Program-made: the position numbers and the translations under genes | Assembly (NCBI RefSeq): GCF_000250675.2 | Contig: NC_018681.1 | Coordinates: 310,001-374,000 of the forward strand | Source: Nocardia brasiliensis ATCC 700358 | Lineage (GTDB): Bacteria; Actinomycetota; Actinomycetes; Mycobacteriales; Mycobacteriaceae | Length of the DNA stretch: 64,000 bases | Direction of reading: 5' to 3' | Notes under the pieces: model-generated | What the model was told of the DNA's origin: nothing | Seen by the model: the letters and a program-made list of their open reading frames with translations, nothing else | Database searches by the model: none | Part shown: positions 1 to 8,772 of the stretch, piece after piece | Layout: each line of letters begins with the position of its first letter | How positions within the stretch are numbered: position 1 is the first letter of the stretch

Positions 1-29
1 ATAACGCAGGCAGATTCCAACTGGCGACG

Positions 30-707
30 TCAGCGCGATCGGCGTTGCCCGGCCAGCCAATCCATCAGGTCCGCGGGCGCGGGATCCGGGCCGATCAGGT
101 CGACCACCACGTGGCCGACGCACGCCGCGCGCAGCACACGATTGGCCACCTCCTCCGTGTCGCCCCACGGGATGAACGGTTTGGCGATCAGCAGCGAGGC
201 GATGCCGTGCGCGGCCGCCCAGAGGTCGAGCACGACCGGCAGGGTGTCGCCGGGGGTGAACACACCCGCGTCCATGCAGTCCTGCACGGTCTGCGAAAAG
301 TGCTGGAACGCACCGCTGGTCATCACCTGATCGACCGCGCTGCTCGATTCGGTGGGCAGGGTCGCCAGCCGGTACTGCTCCGGATGTTCCCGCGCGAACC
401 GGACGTAGGCCAACCCCTGCTGCTGCATCCGGGTGAGCGGCGTGTCGGCGGGATCGGTCGCGGCCACGATCGCGGCGTCCAGATTCTCGAAAACCTGCAC
501 GACGACGGCCCCGATGAGCTCGTCCTTGTCGGCGAAGTGCCGGTAGATCGAGGGTGCGCTGACCCCGACCCGCTGGCTGATCGCCCGGATCGACACCGCA
601 TCGGCGTGCCCGGTGCGCGTCAGCAGTTCCGTTGCCGCGTCCAGGATTTCGGTCCGTAGCTGGGCGCCGGCACCGCGCGCCGAACGGGATCGACCGGCAC
701 GGATCAT
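30..707 (-). CDS. TetR/AcrR family transcriptional regulator
   Basis: A 225-residue TetR-type repressor. The N-terminal helix-turn-helix covers about residues 18-65 (TEILDAATELL, then VSIRAISQRVGVSAPSIYRH and FADKDELI), followed by a helical ligand-binding domain with a WAAAHG motif typical of TetR_C families. I start it at the ATG at 707; the frame stays open upstream, but that part is Arg-rich shadow sequence of the transporter. The ATG overlaps the stop of the MMPL gene by 4 bp (ATGA), so the two are translationally coupled, with the regulator second in the operon. It probably represses the operon through the palindrome at 3010-3034. The ligand is unknown. Confidence 0.9.
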   Translation of the reverse strand: MIRAGRSRSARGAGAQLRTEILDAATELLTRTGHADAVSIRAISQRVGVSAPSIYRHFADKDELIGAVVVQVFENLDAAIVAATDPADTPLTRMQQQGLAYVRFAREHPEQYRLATLPTESSSAVDQVMTSGAFQHFSQTVQDCMDAGVFTPGDTLPVVLDLWAAAHGIASLLIAKPFIPWGDTEEVANRVLRAACVGHVVVDLIGPDPAPADLMDWLAGQRRSR

Positions 708-2980
708 TTGTGCCCGGCCAGCACGGGTTCGGCGGGATCGCTCTCCTCGCGCAAGCCGATCCGGGCGTGCAGCCGGGCCAGCGGCTTGGGCGCCCACCAG
801 TTCGCGGTGCCCATCAGTTTCATCAGCGCGGGCGCGAGCATGGTGCGGATCAGGGTGGCGTCGGCGAGCACGGTCAAGGTCAGGCCGAGGCCCATCAACT
901 GGATGAACGACACCTTCGAGGTGATCATCGCGCCGATCACGATGGCCATCAGCAGGGCCGCGGCCGTGTAGATCCGGCCCGTCCGCGCGATGCCGACCGC
1001 GAGGGCGTGCACATTGTCCTCGGCGGTACGCACGACGACGCCGTCGACGACCCGGCCCGACGCCAGCCACTCCTCCCGGATCCGCGACAGCAGGAACACC
1101 TCGTAGTCCATCGACATGCCGAACGCGACGCAGAACATCAGGATCGGGGTGGTCGGCGTCAGATAACCCACCGCCGTGAACCCGAGCAGGTCCGACAGAT
1201 GGCCGTCCTGGAAGATCCAGACCATCGCGCCGAACGCGGCGGCCATCGAAAGCGTGTTGAGCACAATGGCTTTCAGCGGCAGCAGCACGCTACCGGTGAA
1301 CAGGAACAGCACGACGAAGGTGGCGAGCGCGATGAGGGCGACCGCGGGCACCATCCGCTTGCTCAGCGAATCGAGGGCGTCGGCATTCACCGCGGCGGCA
1401 CCGCCGAACAGGGTCGGGCCCGGGGCGGGCACGTCCCGCAGCGCGAGCAACTGCGCCTTGCCCGCGGGGGAGAACGGGTCCGGCCGGGTCGCCACGCTCA
1501 CGTATTCGCCGGTGCCGTTGGCCATTCCGGGCGGACCGCTCGCCACCCGTGCGCCCTTGATGTAGATGCCCGCGCTGGACAGCACCGCCGAAACGCCGTC
1601 CACCCGGGACAAACCCGTGGCGTATGCGCCGATCGGCCCTGGCCCGCCTTGATATCCGTCCAACACGATCGTGGTGTTGTTGCCGGAATTGGCCGCCGGG
1701 AACTCGGCCCGCAGCACATCGCCGACCTGACGGCTCGCCGCCGAGGTCGGCAGCACGCGGTCGTCCGGATAGCCGAATTTCACTGAAAGGAACGGTGATC
1801 CGAGTGCGAGGAACAGCGCGACCAGCAGCAGGGCCACCGGTACCGAACGCCGGGTCACCCAGGTCACCACGCGGTACCACCAGCTCTGTTCCGGCCTTTG
1901 GCTTCTCAGCGGATCGGGCGTGGGGCGACCGAACATGCGGCGCAACGGAATTCGGATATCCAGCGCGTTCACCCGATGGCCGAGCAGTACGAGCGCTGCG
2001 GGCAGGATCACGATGGCCGCCGCCGCGGCCGCGACGACCACGGCGACACCGGCGTAAGCGAACGAGCGCAGGAAGTAGATGTCGAAAATGCTGAGCACGG
2101 ACATCGAAAGCGCCACCGTCAGTGCGGAATACAGCACTGTGCGGCCCGCGGTCTGTACGGCGCGGATGGTGGCGCGCACCGGATCGAGGCCGTTGGCGAG
2201 TTCTTCCCGGTACCGGCTGACGATGAACAGGCTGTAGTCGATCGCCAACGCCAGACCCATCGCCGTCGTCATGTTCAGCGCGTAGATGGAGACGTCGGTG
2301 ATCAGTGTGAACATCCGCAGGATGGCCAGCGTGGCGAGGATCGCGAAGATGCCGACCGTGAGCGGCAGGGCGGCGGCGATCACGCTGCCGAACACCAGGA
2401 TCAGCACGATCAGCGAGATGGGGATCGCCACCGCCTCCGCCACCGCGAGGTCGTGCGTGATCTGCTTGTTCACGTCGTGGAAGACCGACGCGATGCCGCT
2501 CTGGCGGACGGTGACGCCGTCGGCGCTGCCCGCGAGTTGTTCGGTGAGTTCGCCCGCGGTGCGCTGGGCCTCGGTGTCGTCGCCGGTCAGGTAGGCGAGC
2601 ACGAGCGCGTCCTTGCCGCTGGTGCTGCGGAGTGCGGAGCCCACGGCGGGCGGGGCGGTCCAGTAGGACTGCACGCCTTTGACGTCAGGGCGGGCCCGCA
2701 GCGTCTCCACCAGGCGGGTGCCGACCGCGCGGGTCGCCGGTGCGTCGGCGCCCGCGTCGGAACTGACCAGCAGGATGTAGTTGGGTGCCGCGCCGTCGAA
2801 ATTGTCCGCGAGCAGCCGGGTGACCTCGGAGGAGTCGGCGTCGGGTGAGGTGAAGCCCGCGGACTTCAGGTGCGATGCCGCCGTCGCGCCGAACGCGCCG
2901 CAGGCGATCGCGAGGGCGGCCGCCGCGATCAGGATGGCGCGCGGATACCGCGTGACCAGCTGTGCGATCCGAATCAGCAT
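704..2980 (-). CDS. MMPL/RND family transporter
   Basis: A 758-residue inner-membrane protein with the two-repeat architecture of MMPL/RND transporters: TM1 near residues 12-35, a soluble loop to about 175, five to six TM segments, then a second repeat. The MMPL signature is visible in both halves: ALAIDYSLFIVSRYREE in the first and GMSMDYEVFLLSRIREEW in the second. Relatives in mycobacteria export lipids or act as proton-driven efflux pumps. The substrate cannot be read from sequence. It is first in an operon with the TetR gene that follows by 4-bp overlap, which fits drug- or lipid-inducible efflux. Confidence 0.92.
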   Translation of the reverse strand: MLIRIAQLVTRYPRAILIAAAALAIACGAFGATAASHLKSAGFTSPDADSSEVTRLLADNFDGAAPNYILLVSSDAGADAPATRAVGTRLVETLRARPDVKGVQSYWTAPPAVGSALRSTSGKDALVLAYLTGDDTEAQRTAGELTEQLAGSADGVTVRQSGIASVFHDVNKQITHDLAVAEAVAIPISLIVLILVFGSVIAAALPLTVGIFAILATLAILRMFTLITDVSIYALNMTTAMGLALAIDYSLFIVSRYREELANGLDPVRATIRAVQTAGRTVLYSALTVALSMSVLSIFDIYFLRSFAYAGVAVVVAAAAAAIVILPAALVLLGHRVNALDIRIPLRRMFGRPTPDPLRSQRPEQSWWYRVVTWVTRRSVPVALLLVALFLALGSPFLSVKFGYPDDRVLPTSAASRQVGDVLRAEFPAANSGNNTTIVLDGYQGGPGPIGAYATGLSRVDGVSAVLSSAGIYIKGARVASGPPGMANGTGEYVSVATRPDPFSPAGKAQLLALRDVPAPGPTLFGGAAAVNADALDSLSKRMVPAVALIALATFVVLFLFTGSVLLPLKAIVLNTLSMAAAFGAMVWIFQDGHLSDLLGFTAVGYLTPTTPILMFCVAFGMSMDYEVFLLSRIREEWLASGRVVDGVVVRTAEDNVHALAVGIARTGRIYTAAALLMAIVIGAMITSKVSFIQLMGLGLTLTVLADATLIRTMLAPALMKLMGTANWWAPKPLARLHARIGLREESDPAEPVLAGHK

Positions 2981-3009
2981 GCGCGGCTCCCTCGCTCGGC
3001 GCAGTAAGG

Positions 3010-3034
3010 TAACGGCGTTAGCGTAACGCCGTTA
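3010..3034. promoter_or_regulatory. Perfect palindromic operator upstream of MMPL-TetR operon
   Basis: TAACGGCGTTA (3010-3020), a GCG centre, and TAACGCCGTTA (3024-3034) form an 11-bp perfect inverted repeat 30 bp upstream of the MMPL start. Length and placement fit a TetR-family operator. The binding partner is inferred from the adjacent tetR gene. Confidence 0.75.
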
Positions 3035-3066
3035 ACCCTGCGCCGACAGTGGGAGTTCGTGGCCGG

Positions 3067-4371
3067 TCAGTGATCCCGGTCACTCGCAGTGCTGTGGCCG
3101 AAGTGGCCGCCCTCGCCGAATCGGCGCGGCGCGTGACCGTGCACGCCTTCGGCGTAGGCGGTCTCGGCGTGCAGCGCGAAGTCGATGCCCGCCGTCTCGT
3201 CTTCCTTGCTCACCCGGAAGCCGATGACCCGGTCGATGAGCTTGCCGAGCGCGAACGTCACGAGGAACGCGTAGGCCGCGACCACGAGCACGCCGACCAA
3301 CTGCTTGCCGAGCTGGGCGAAACCGCCACCGAAGAACAGGCCGTCGACACCGCCGGTCATCACCTGGGTGGCGAGCAGGCCGATCAGCACCGTGCCCACG
3401 ATGCCGCCGACGAAGTGCACACCCACCACGTCGAGCGAATCGTCGTAGCCCGCTTTGAATTTCCAGCCGACCGCGAACGAGCACACCACGCCCGCGGCGA
3501 GCCCGACGACCAACGCGCCGAGCGTGTTCACCGAACCGCAGGACGGGGTGATCGCGACCAGACCGGCCACCACACCGGAGGCCGCGCCGAACGTGGTCGG
3601 CCTGCCGTCACGGATCTGCTCGACCGCGAGCCAGCCGAGCATGCCGAGGCAGCCCGCCACCAGCGTGTTCAAGAAGACCGCTGCCGCAATGCCGTTCGCG
3701 GACAGCGCCGAACCCGCGTTGAAGCCGAACCAGCCGAACCAGAGCAGACCCGCGCCGAGCAGCACGAAGGGCAGGTTGTGCGGGCGCATCGCGTCGGTCT
3801 TGAAGCCGATGCGCGGACCGAGCACCAGGGCCAGCGCGAGTGCCGAAGCGCCCGAAGCGATTTCGACGACCAGACCGCCCGCGTAGTCCAGCGCGCCGAA
3901 CGAGGCCAGCCAGCCGTCCGGACCCCACACCCAGTGTGCGATCGGCGCGTACACCGCCAGCGCCCACACCGGCACGAACACCATCCACGCGGCGAACTTC
4001 GCCCGGTCCGCGATCGCGCCGCTGACCAGTGCCGCGGTCAGGATCGCGAAGGTCAGCTGGAACGTGGCGAACAGCAGTTCCGGCACCGCACCGCGCACGG
4101 TGCCCGGGTCGATGTTCGCCATACCGAAGTGGTCCAGGTTGCCGATCAGGCCGCCGCCCGCGTCGTCGCTGAAGGCCATGCTGTAGCCGAGCAGCAGCCA
4201 GGCCACGGTTACCAGCGGGATCGCGATGAAGTTCATCATCAGCATGTTGAGCACGCCGGTCGAGCGCACCATGCCGCCGTAGAACAGCGCGAGCGCCGGG
4301 GTCATCAGCAGCACGAGAGCGGTGCTGACGAGCAGCCAGGCAGTGGCCGCGGGATCGAGGGGTGTGGGCAC
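3067..4371 (-). CDS. amt: Ammonium transporter (Amt/MEP/Rh family)
   Basis: A 434-residue, roughly 11-TM ammonium channel. Family hallmarks are the N-terminal ALALFYGGMVRS segment, a D-x-AGG motif (ALDYAGGLVVEIASG), ASGVVAGLVAITPSCG and VVGVHFVGGIVGT, with the conserved pore histidines in HFVGG and in MRPHNLPF. I place the start at the GTG at 4371, which follows GGAAGGAG at good spacing; the upstream GTG at 4386 lies before that Shine-Dalgarno. The gene stands alone, with no glnK or glnD next to it, unlike many actinobacterial amt loci. A weak GlnR-like pair (ATTAC-N6-GTCAC, 4407-4422) lies upstream. Confidence 0.93.
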   Translation of the reverse strand: MPTPLDPAATAWLLVSTALVLLMTPALALFYGGMVRSTGVLNMLMMNFIAIPLVTVAWLLLGYSMAFSDDAGGGLIGNLDHFGMANIDPGTVRGAVPELLFATFQLTFAILTAALVSGAIADRAKFAAWMVFVPVWALAVYAPIAHWVWGPDGWLASFGALDYAGGLVVEIASGASALALALVLGPRIGFKTDAMRPHNLPFVLLGAGLLWFGWFGFNAGSALSANGIAAAVFLNTLVAGCLGMLGWLAVEQIRDGRPTTFGAASGVVAGLVAITPSCGSVNTLGALVVGLAAGVVCSFAVGWKFKAGYDDSLDVVGVHFVGGIVGTVLIGLLATQVMTGGVDGLFFGGGFAQLGKQLVGVLVVAAYAFLVTFALGKLIDRVIGFRVSKEDETAGIDFALHAETAYAEGVHGHAPRRFGEGGHFGHSTASDRDH

Positions 4372-4406
4372 GGTAGCTCCTTCCACGCAGGATGCGTTGC
4401 AAGGAA

Positions 4407-4422
4407 ATTACCGAACGGTCAC
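4407..4422. promoter_or_regulatory. Possible GlnR half-sites upstream of amt
   Basis: ATTAC, six bases, then GTCAC sits 36 bp upstream of the amt start. It resembles the GTNAC-N6-GNAAC spacing of actinobacterial GlnR boxes on the reverse strand, but the match is partial. Support is mainly that amt genes are usual GlnR targets. Confidence 0.3.
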
Positions 4423-4505
4423 CACCGGATATGCGCTGGTCCGCGTATTGCGAGCGGTTCTGGACATGGGATGTTTCGTCCGCACTGTGGGATCGAGGCC
4501 GCTTT

Positions 4506-4523
4506 CGCTACCAGTCGGTAGCG
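4506..4523 (-). terminator. Short hairpin after the 4525-5349 gene
   Basis: CGCTACC, loop AGTC, GGTAGCG lies directly after the stop codon of the unrecognised gene on the minus strand. It is a 7-bp stem without a clear T-run, so a weak terminator or an attenuating hairpin. Confidence 0.4.
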
Positions 4524-4524
4524 C

Positions 4525-5349
4525 TCAGGAGGTGCGGGATTTGCGGGCGATCGCGCGCTGGCCGCGCTTCCCCGGCACGGGCAGTTCGTCCTCCAGGGCG
4601 ACCCAGTCGGCGGTGGTCAGCCAGAGCTCCTGCGCCCGGGCGTCGGCCGTGTTGTGGAAGACCCGGCGGCCCCGGTCGTCGCGCAACTCCTGAGCCACGG
4701 TGCACCAGCGCGGCGCACGGCCGTGCTCGGTCCGGTAGTCGGCGAGGTAGGCGGCCACGGCGGTGCCGATGGTGTTGACGGGGCGCAGCGACACCCGGTT
4801 GCCGTATTGATCGGCGTGGAACCGGCGGCCCGCGCACAACGAGCCGGCGTTGGCGTTGGAGGCGATCCAGCCGGCCCGTTGCGCGCGCTCGATCAGCCAC
4901 AGGTGTTTGACGGCCGAGGGCGCGATATCGCCGATCCGAGTTCGGATCAGGGACATGACCTCGTCGGAGGACAGCACGTCGCGCCGGGTCGGGCCGATAC
5001 CGTGCGCGGTCCAGTGCGCGTCGGCCAGCACGGCGAGCGCGCGGCCGAAATCGTCGATGCTGCGCTGGGCGCGGCGGCCGAGGCGCTCGATGCGTTCGGC
5101 CTCGCGGCGCATCTCGTTCTGCGCGGTGAGGGTGCGGATCGCGGCCATCGTCGGCACCTGGCCGCGTTCGAGCAGTTCCAGGATGGCGGTGGAGGTGGCG
5201 GGATCGGCCGCGGCGGTCACCGGGAGCGAATCGCGTTTGATCGCGAAGTCCTGCGGGCTGATCGCGCGACTCAACAGGTCGACTGCGGATCGATTGCCGG
5301 CGAAATCGGTGCTGGCGAGCAACGCGGCGGCGATGTCGTCGGGCGACAC
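4525..5349 (-). CDS. Hypothetical protein, no recognised family
   Basis: A 274-residue soluble protein that I do not recognise. It has no signal peptide or TM segment. The N-terminal half is helical and charged (QNEMRREAERIERLGRRAQR near residues 80-100, probably coiled-coil). The middle contains SDEVMSLIRTRIG and a LWLIERAQRAGWIAS segment that could be a helix-turn-helix, and the C-terminus is basic (KRGQRAIARKSRTS), consistent with nucleic-acid binding but not proof of it. I choose the GTG at 5349 because GGAGGA lies 9 bases upstream; a GTG at 5379 is possible. It is transcribed away from dnaX. Confidence 0.65.
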   Translation of the reverse strand: MSPDDIAAALLASTDFAGNRSAVDLLSRAISPQDFAIKRDSLPVTAAADPATSTAILELLERGQVPTMAAIRTLTAQNEMRREAERIERLGRRAQRSIDDFGRALAVLADAHWTAHGIGPTRRDVLSSDEVMSLIRTRIGDIAPSAVKHLWLIERAQRAGWIASNANAGSLCAGRRFHADQYGNRVSLRPVNTIGTAVAAYLADYRTEHGRAPRWCTVAQELRDDRGRRVFHNTADARAQELWLTTADWVALEDELPVPGKRGQRAIARKSRTS

Positions 5350-5820
5350 GGTGAGCAGTTCCTCCGATGGACGTGGCACTCGGTGGCGCTGGAACTCTGG
5401 GCGCTGAACTGTGCACTTCGGTTGTGCCCCGGTCGGGATGAGGGACCGGCCGGGGCAACCAACCTGATGAAGGTTTGGCTACCGAAGTTGCCGATTGCCA
5501 CGGTAGCCAGACGATTGCGTCGATGTCATCCGTGTTGACGCTTTCGTTATCTCCATAAACCTGCGGCAAATCGGGGGATGAGTCTTATTTTTTCGTCTAC
5601 TTGGGGGAATTGGGCGGTAGTTTCCCCGTTACGACCGGTGTCGTATCCGTGATTGCCGGTACGTTGCCAATGTTGTCGTGGGTCGATGGGGTCTAATGGG
5701 GGACTCGGAATCTTGTGAGTTAGATCACAACTGTCGCGCTGTGCTGCCGAGTTTCCGCCGCGCCGAGCACCACGACGAGCGGGAATGTTCTTTGTCGGTG
5801 CACGCCGGTAACCTCTGCCC
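5350..5820. other. 471-bp intergenic region with regulatory elements
   Basis: This gap separates the divergent hypothetical gene and dnaX. It holds an inverted repeat, TGGCTACCG at 5476-5484 with CGGTAGCCA at 5501-5509, on the side of the hypothetical gene; an unusually A/T-rich patch at about 5530-5640; and a GlxR/CRP-type box at 5714-5729 on the dnaX side. I see no convincing ORF; the longer open frames here are arginine/proline-rich shadows. No SRP RNA core (GGTCAGGTCCGGAAGG-type) was found, although that gene lies near dnaX in mycobacteria. Confidence 0.6.
5714..5729. promoter_or_regulatory. GlxR/CRP-type cAMP-receptor box upstream of dnaX
   Basis: TGTGAGTTAGATCACA matches the TGTGA-N6-TCACA consensus of Crp/Cmr exactly, and also the central TA of the corynebacterial GlxR consensus TGTGANNTANNTCACA. 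It lies 92 bp upstream of the dnaX GTG. The regulator itself is not in this window. Confidence 0.65.
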
Positions 5821-8772
5821 GTGGCTCTGTACCGGAAGTACCGACCGGCAACGTTCGCTGAGGTAGTGGGTCAGGAGCACGTCACCGACCCACTGAGCAC
5901 CGCCCTCGACACCGGGCGGATCAGTCATGCCTATCTGTTCTCCGGGCCGCGTGGCTGCGGTAAGACCTCGTCCGCCCGCATCCTCGCGCGCTCCCTGAAC
6001 TGCGCCGAGGGGCCCACGTCCACGCCGTGCGGCACCTGTCCGTCCTGTGTCGCGCTCGGCCCGGGTGGCCCGGGCAACCTCGACGTGATCGAGCTCGACG
6101 CCGCCAGCCACGGCGGCGTCGACGACACCAGGGAACTGCGCGACCGCGCCTTCTACGCCCCCGCCGAATCCCGGTACCGGGTGTTCATCGTCGACGAGGC
6201 GCACATGGTCACCACGGCGGGCTTCAACGCGCTGCTGAAAATCGTCGAAGAGCCGCCCGCCCACCTCATCTTCATCTTTGCCACCACCGAGCCGGACAAG
6301 GTGCTGCCCACCATCCGCTCGCGCACCCACCACTACCCGTTCCGGCTGCTGCCGCCCGCGACCATGCGCGGGCTGCTCGGCAAGATCTGCGACCAGGAGC
6401 AGGTGCCGGTCGAAGAAGCGGTGTACCCGTTGGTGATTCGCGCCGGTGGCGGTTCGCCCCGCGACAGTCTCAGCGTGCTCGACCAGTTGCTGGCCGGCGC
6501 GGGCCCCGAAGGCGTCACCTACTCCAGGGCGGTCTCGCTGCTCGGCGTCACCGACGTCGCGCTGATCGACGACGCGATCGGCGCGCTCACCACCGATGAC
6601 GGCGCCGCGCTGTTCGGCACGGTCGACCGGGTGGTCGAGGCCGGTCATGATCCACGCCGCTTCGCCGTCGACCTGCTCGAGCGCTTGCGTGACCTGATCC
6701 TTATGCGCGCCGTCCCCGACGCGGTGGACCGGGGCCTGGTCTCCGGGCCCGGCGACGTGCTCGACCGGATGCGTGACCAAGCCGAACGGCTCGGGCCCGC
6801 CACCCTCACCCGCTACGCCGAACTACTGCACGAGGCCCTCGGCGAAATGCGCGGCGCGACCTCCCCGCGCCTGCTGCTCGAGGTCGTCTGCGCCCGCATG
6901 CTGCTGCCCTCGGTTTCCGACGCCGAATCGGCCACGCTGCAACGCCTGGAACGCCTCGAACGCGGCTTCGCCGGCGGAGCCGTCCCGCCCGCACCCCCCG
7001 CCGCGAGCGCCGCCCCCGCCAGCGGTACACCCGCCCCCCTACCCGCCCCCGGCTCCGGCCCCGAATCGAACCGCCGCCGCGGCGCCGAAGCCCTCGCCGC
7101 CATCCGCCGCGAAGCCGCAGGCAAGGGTGCCGCCGACACACCCCGCGACGGTGTCGCCCCCGATCCGAGCATCGGAGGAACGCAGGGCTCCTCGGTGGAC
7201 GCGTCGACCACCACGGCCGATGCGGTGCGGTCGCAACAGGTCGACGGGGCGGCTGCCGGGTCGGGCGCGCACGCGACGGCTGGCGTTCCCGAGACTGAGC
7301 GACCGGCCGATCGGTCGAGCGAGTCCGCTGCCGACCAGGTCCCTGCGACCCCAGGCGGTACGGCTGCCGAAAACGCCGAATCTCCAGTGGCGCAGCCTGT
7401 TTCCCCGACAGAGCAGGGCGACGGGCCGCGCGACGCCGGAGCGGCCGGCGGTTTCGATGACGGTGCCGAGGGATCGGCTGCTGCGCCGAGCCGCGATGCG
7501 GCTTCGCACGGTACCCACGAGGGGCCTGGCGGGGCTGCCGAACCCCACGCGCCCGCCGCAGCAGACGGCGTGGTCTCCGGACAGGCCGCGCCGACCACGC
7601 AGGGCGCGCCCGACGCGCAGCCGACATCAGCCCCGCAGGGTGCGCCGACTGCGCAGTCGGGTCCCACCACGCAGGGCGCGCCAGTCGCACGGGGTGCATC
7701 CGCCGCACAGGGCGCGCAGTCTGGTCCAACGACGCAGGGCGCGCCAGTCGCACAGGGTGGATCCGCCGCACAGGGCGCGCAGTCTGGTCCAACGACGCAG
7801 GGCGCACCTACCGCGCAGTCCGCAGCTGCCGCACAGGTGGCACCAGCCGCACAAGGCGTATCCGCCGCGCAGTCCGGGCCGACCGCGCCGCCTGCGGCCG
7901 CCGCGCAGGAGATAACCGGCGCGCAGGCTGCGCCGAATGCGCAAGACGCGCAGTCCGCGGCCGCCGCACCAACCGCCCCGGACGTATCCGCTGCACCGGC
8001 CGCGCCTGCCGCGCAGTCTGCGCCCGCCGCGCAGGACGGGGATCTGTTGCGGGAAGTGGAAAGTTCTTGGGGGGATATTCGGGCCAAGGTGCGGGAGTTC
8101 GGGGCTGCGGTGCAGGCGATGCTGGCGGGGGCTTCGGTGGCGCGGATCGAAGGCGATGTCATCGTGTTCGCGCATCAGCATGCGCCGTTGGCGCAGCGGC
8201 TGTCCGATCCGCGCAATGTGGAGGCGGTGCGGTCGGCGGTGCGCGCGGTGCTGGGGCGTGAGCTGGATGTGCGCTGGGAGGCGGGTGGCGCCGCGACTCG
8301 GCCCGCGGCCGCGCAGCGGACGACCGGTCAGGCGAAACCGCAGCGTGCGTCGGGTCAATCGGCCGGTCGTGAGGCCGGTGCCGCAGGCGGGCGGGGTGCG
8401 GACGCGCCCGCGCCACCGCGTTTCTCCCGGCCGAGCCAGGCCAAGAACGCCGCCGCGGACAAGGCCGCGAACCGGCCGCGATCCTTCGGCGACGACGATA
8501 TTCCGCCGCCCGACTTCCCCGATCTACCGGATGATCCCGGCCCTTTTGACGGTGCGCCGCCCGAGTCGGCGCAACCCCCGACCGGAAGTGACACTGGCAG
8601 CGGCAACGGCTGGTCCGCCGACCGGGCGGTCCCGGTCGACACCCCCGAGGACGAAGAGGAGATGATCCGCGCCGCGGCGGTGCCGGTGGCGCCAGAGGAT
8701 CGCCGCGACCCCGACGAGGTCGCCCTCGAATTGCTGAAGAGTGAGCTGGGGGCCACACGCCTGAGTGGTTGA
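5821..8772 (+). CDS. dnaX: DNA polymerase III subunits gamma/tau
   Basis: The clamp-loader ATPase, 983 residues from a GTG start (VALYRKYRPATF). The AAA+ core has Walker A SGPRGCGKTS (residues 41-50), a four-cysteine zinc module (C61, C70, C73, C76), DEAH at 126-129 and a sensor-1 FATTEPDKV stretch. After about residue 385 comes a roughly 350-residue Ala/Pro/Gln/Ser/Thr linker, partly made of a 21-residue tandem repeat. A conserved tau-like block (about 741-830, LLREVESSWGDIRAKVREFG) precedes a second linker and an acidic C-terminus. Mycobacterial homologues are much shorter, so the linker accounts for the extra length. It is monocistronic here. Confidence 0.96.
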   Translation: MALYRKYRPATFAEVVGQEHVTDPLSTALDTGRISHAYLFSGPRGCGKTSSARILARSLNCAEGPTSTPCGTCPSCVALGPGGPGNLDVIELDAASHGGVDDTRELRDRAFYAPAESRYRVFIVDEAHMVTTAGFNALLKIVEEPPAHLIFIFATTEPDKVLPTIRSRTHHYPFRLLPPATMRGLLGKICDQEQVPVEEAVYPLVIRAGGGSPRDSLSVLDQLLAGAGPEGVTYSRAVSLLGVTDVALIDDAIGALTTDDGAALFGTVDRVVEAGHDPRRFAVDLLERLRDLILMRAVPDAVDRGLVSGPGDVLDRMRDQAERLGPATLTRYAELLHEALGEMRGATSPRLLLEVVCARMLLPSVSDAESATLQRLERLERGFAGGAVPPAPPAASAAPASGTPAPLPAPGSGPESNRRRGAEALAAIRREAAGKGAADTPRDGVAPDPSIGGTQGSSVDASTTTADAVRSQQVDGAAAGSGAHATAGVPETERPADRSSESAADQVPATPGGTAAENAESPVAQPVSPTEQGDGPRDAGAAGGFDDGAEGSAAAPSRDAASHGTHEGPGGAAEPHAPAAADGVVSGQAAPTTQGAPDAQPTSAPQGAPTAQSGPTTQGAPVARGASAAQGAQSGPTTQGAPVAQGGSAAQGAQSGPTTQGAPTAQSAAAAQVAPAAQGVSAAQSGPTAPPAAAAQEITGAQAAPNAQDAQSAAAAPTAPDVSAAPAAPAAQSAPAAQDGDLLREVESSWGDIRAKVREFGAAVQAMLAGASVARIEGDVIVFAHQHAPLAQRLSDPRNVEAVRSAVRAVLGRELDVRWEAGGAATRPAAAQRTTGQAKPQRASGQSAGREAGAAGGRGADAPAPPRFSRPSQAKNAAADKAANRPRSFGDDDIPPPDFPDLPDDPGPFDGAPPESAQPPTGSDTGSGNGWSADRAVPVDTPEDEEEMIRAAAVPVAPEDRRDPDEVALELLKSELGATRLSG
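7674..7802 (+). repeat. 63-bp tandem repeat inside dnaX linker
   Basis: Two nearly identical 63-bp units begin at 7674 and 7737, and a third begins at 7800 and soon diverges. Each encodes 21 residues built on AQSGPTTQGAPVAQG. Differences between units are few substitutions, which points to recent slippage or unequal crossing-over. The frame is preserved. Confidence 0.8.

Noticed and set aside
4508..5569. Long minus-strand open frame whose first 25 residues look protein-like
   Set aside because: After residue 60 it becomes an Arg/Pro-rich shadow of the 4525-5349 gene in another frame; the start codon has no ribosome-binding site.
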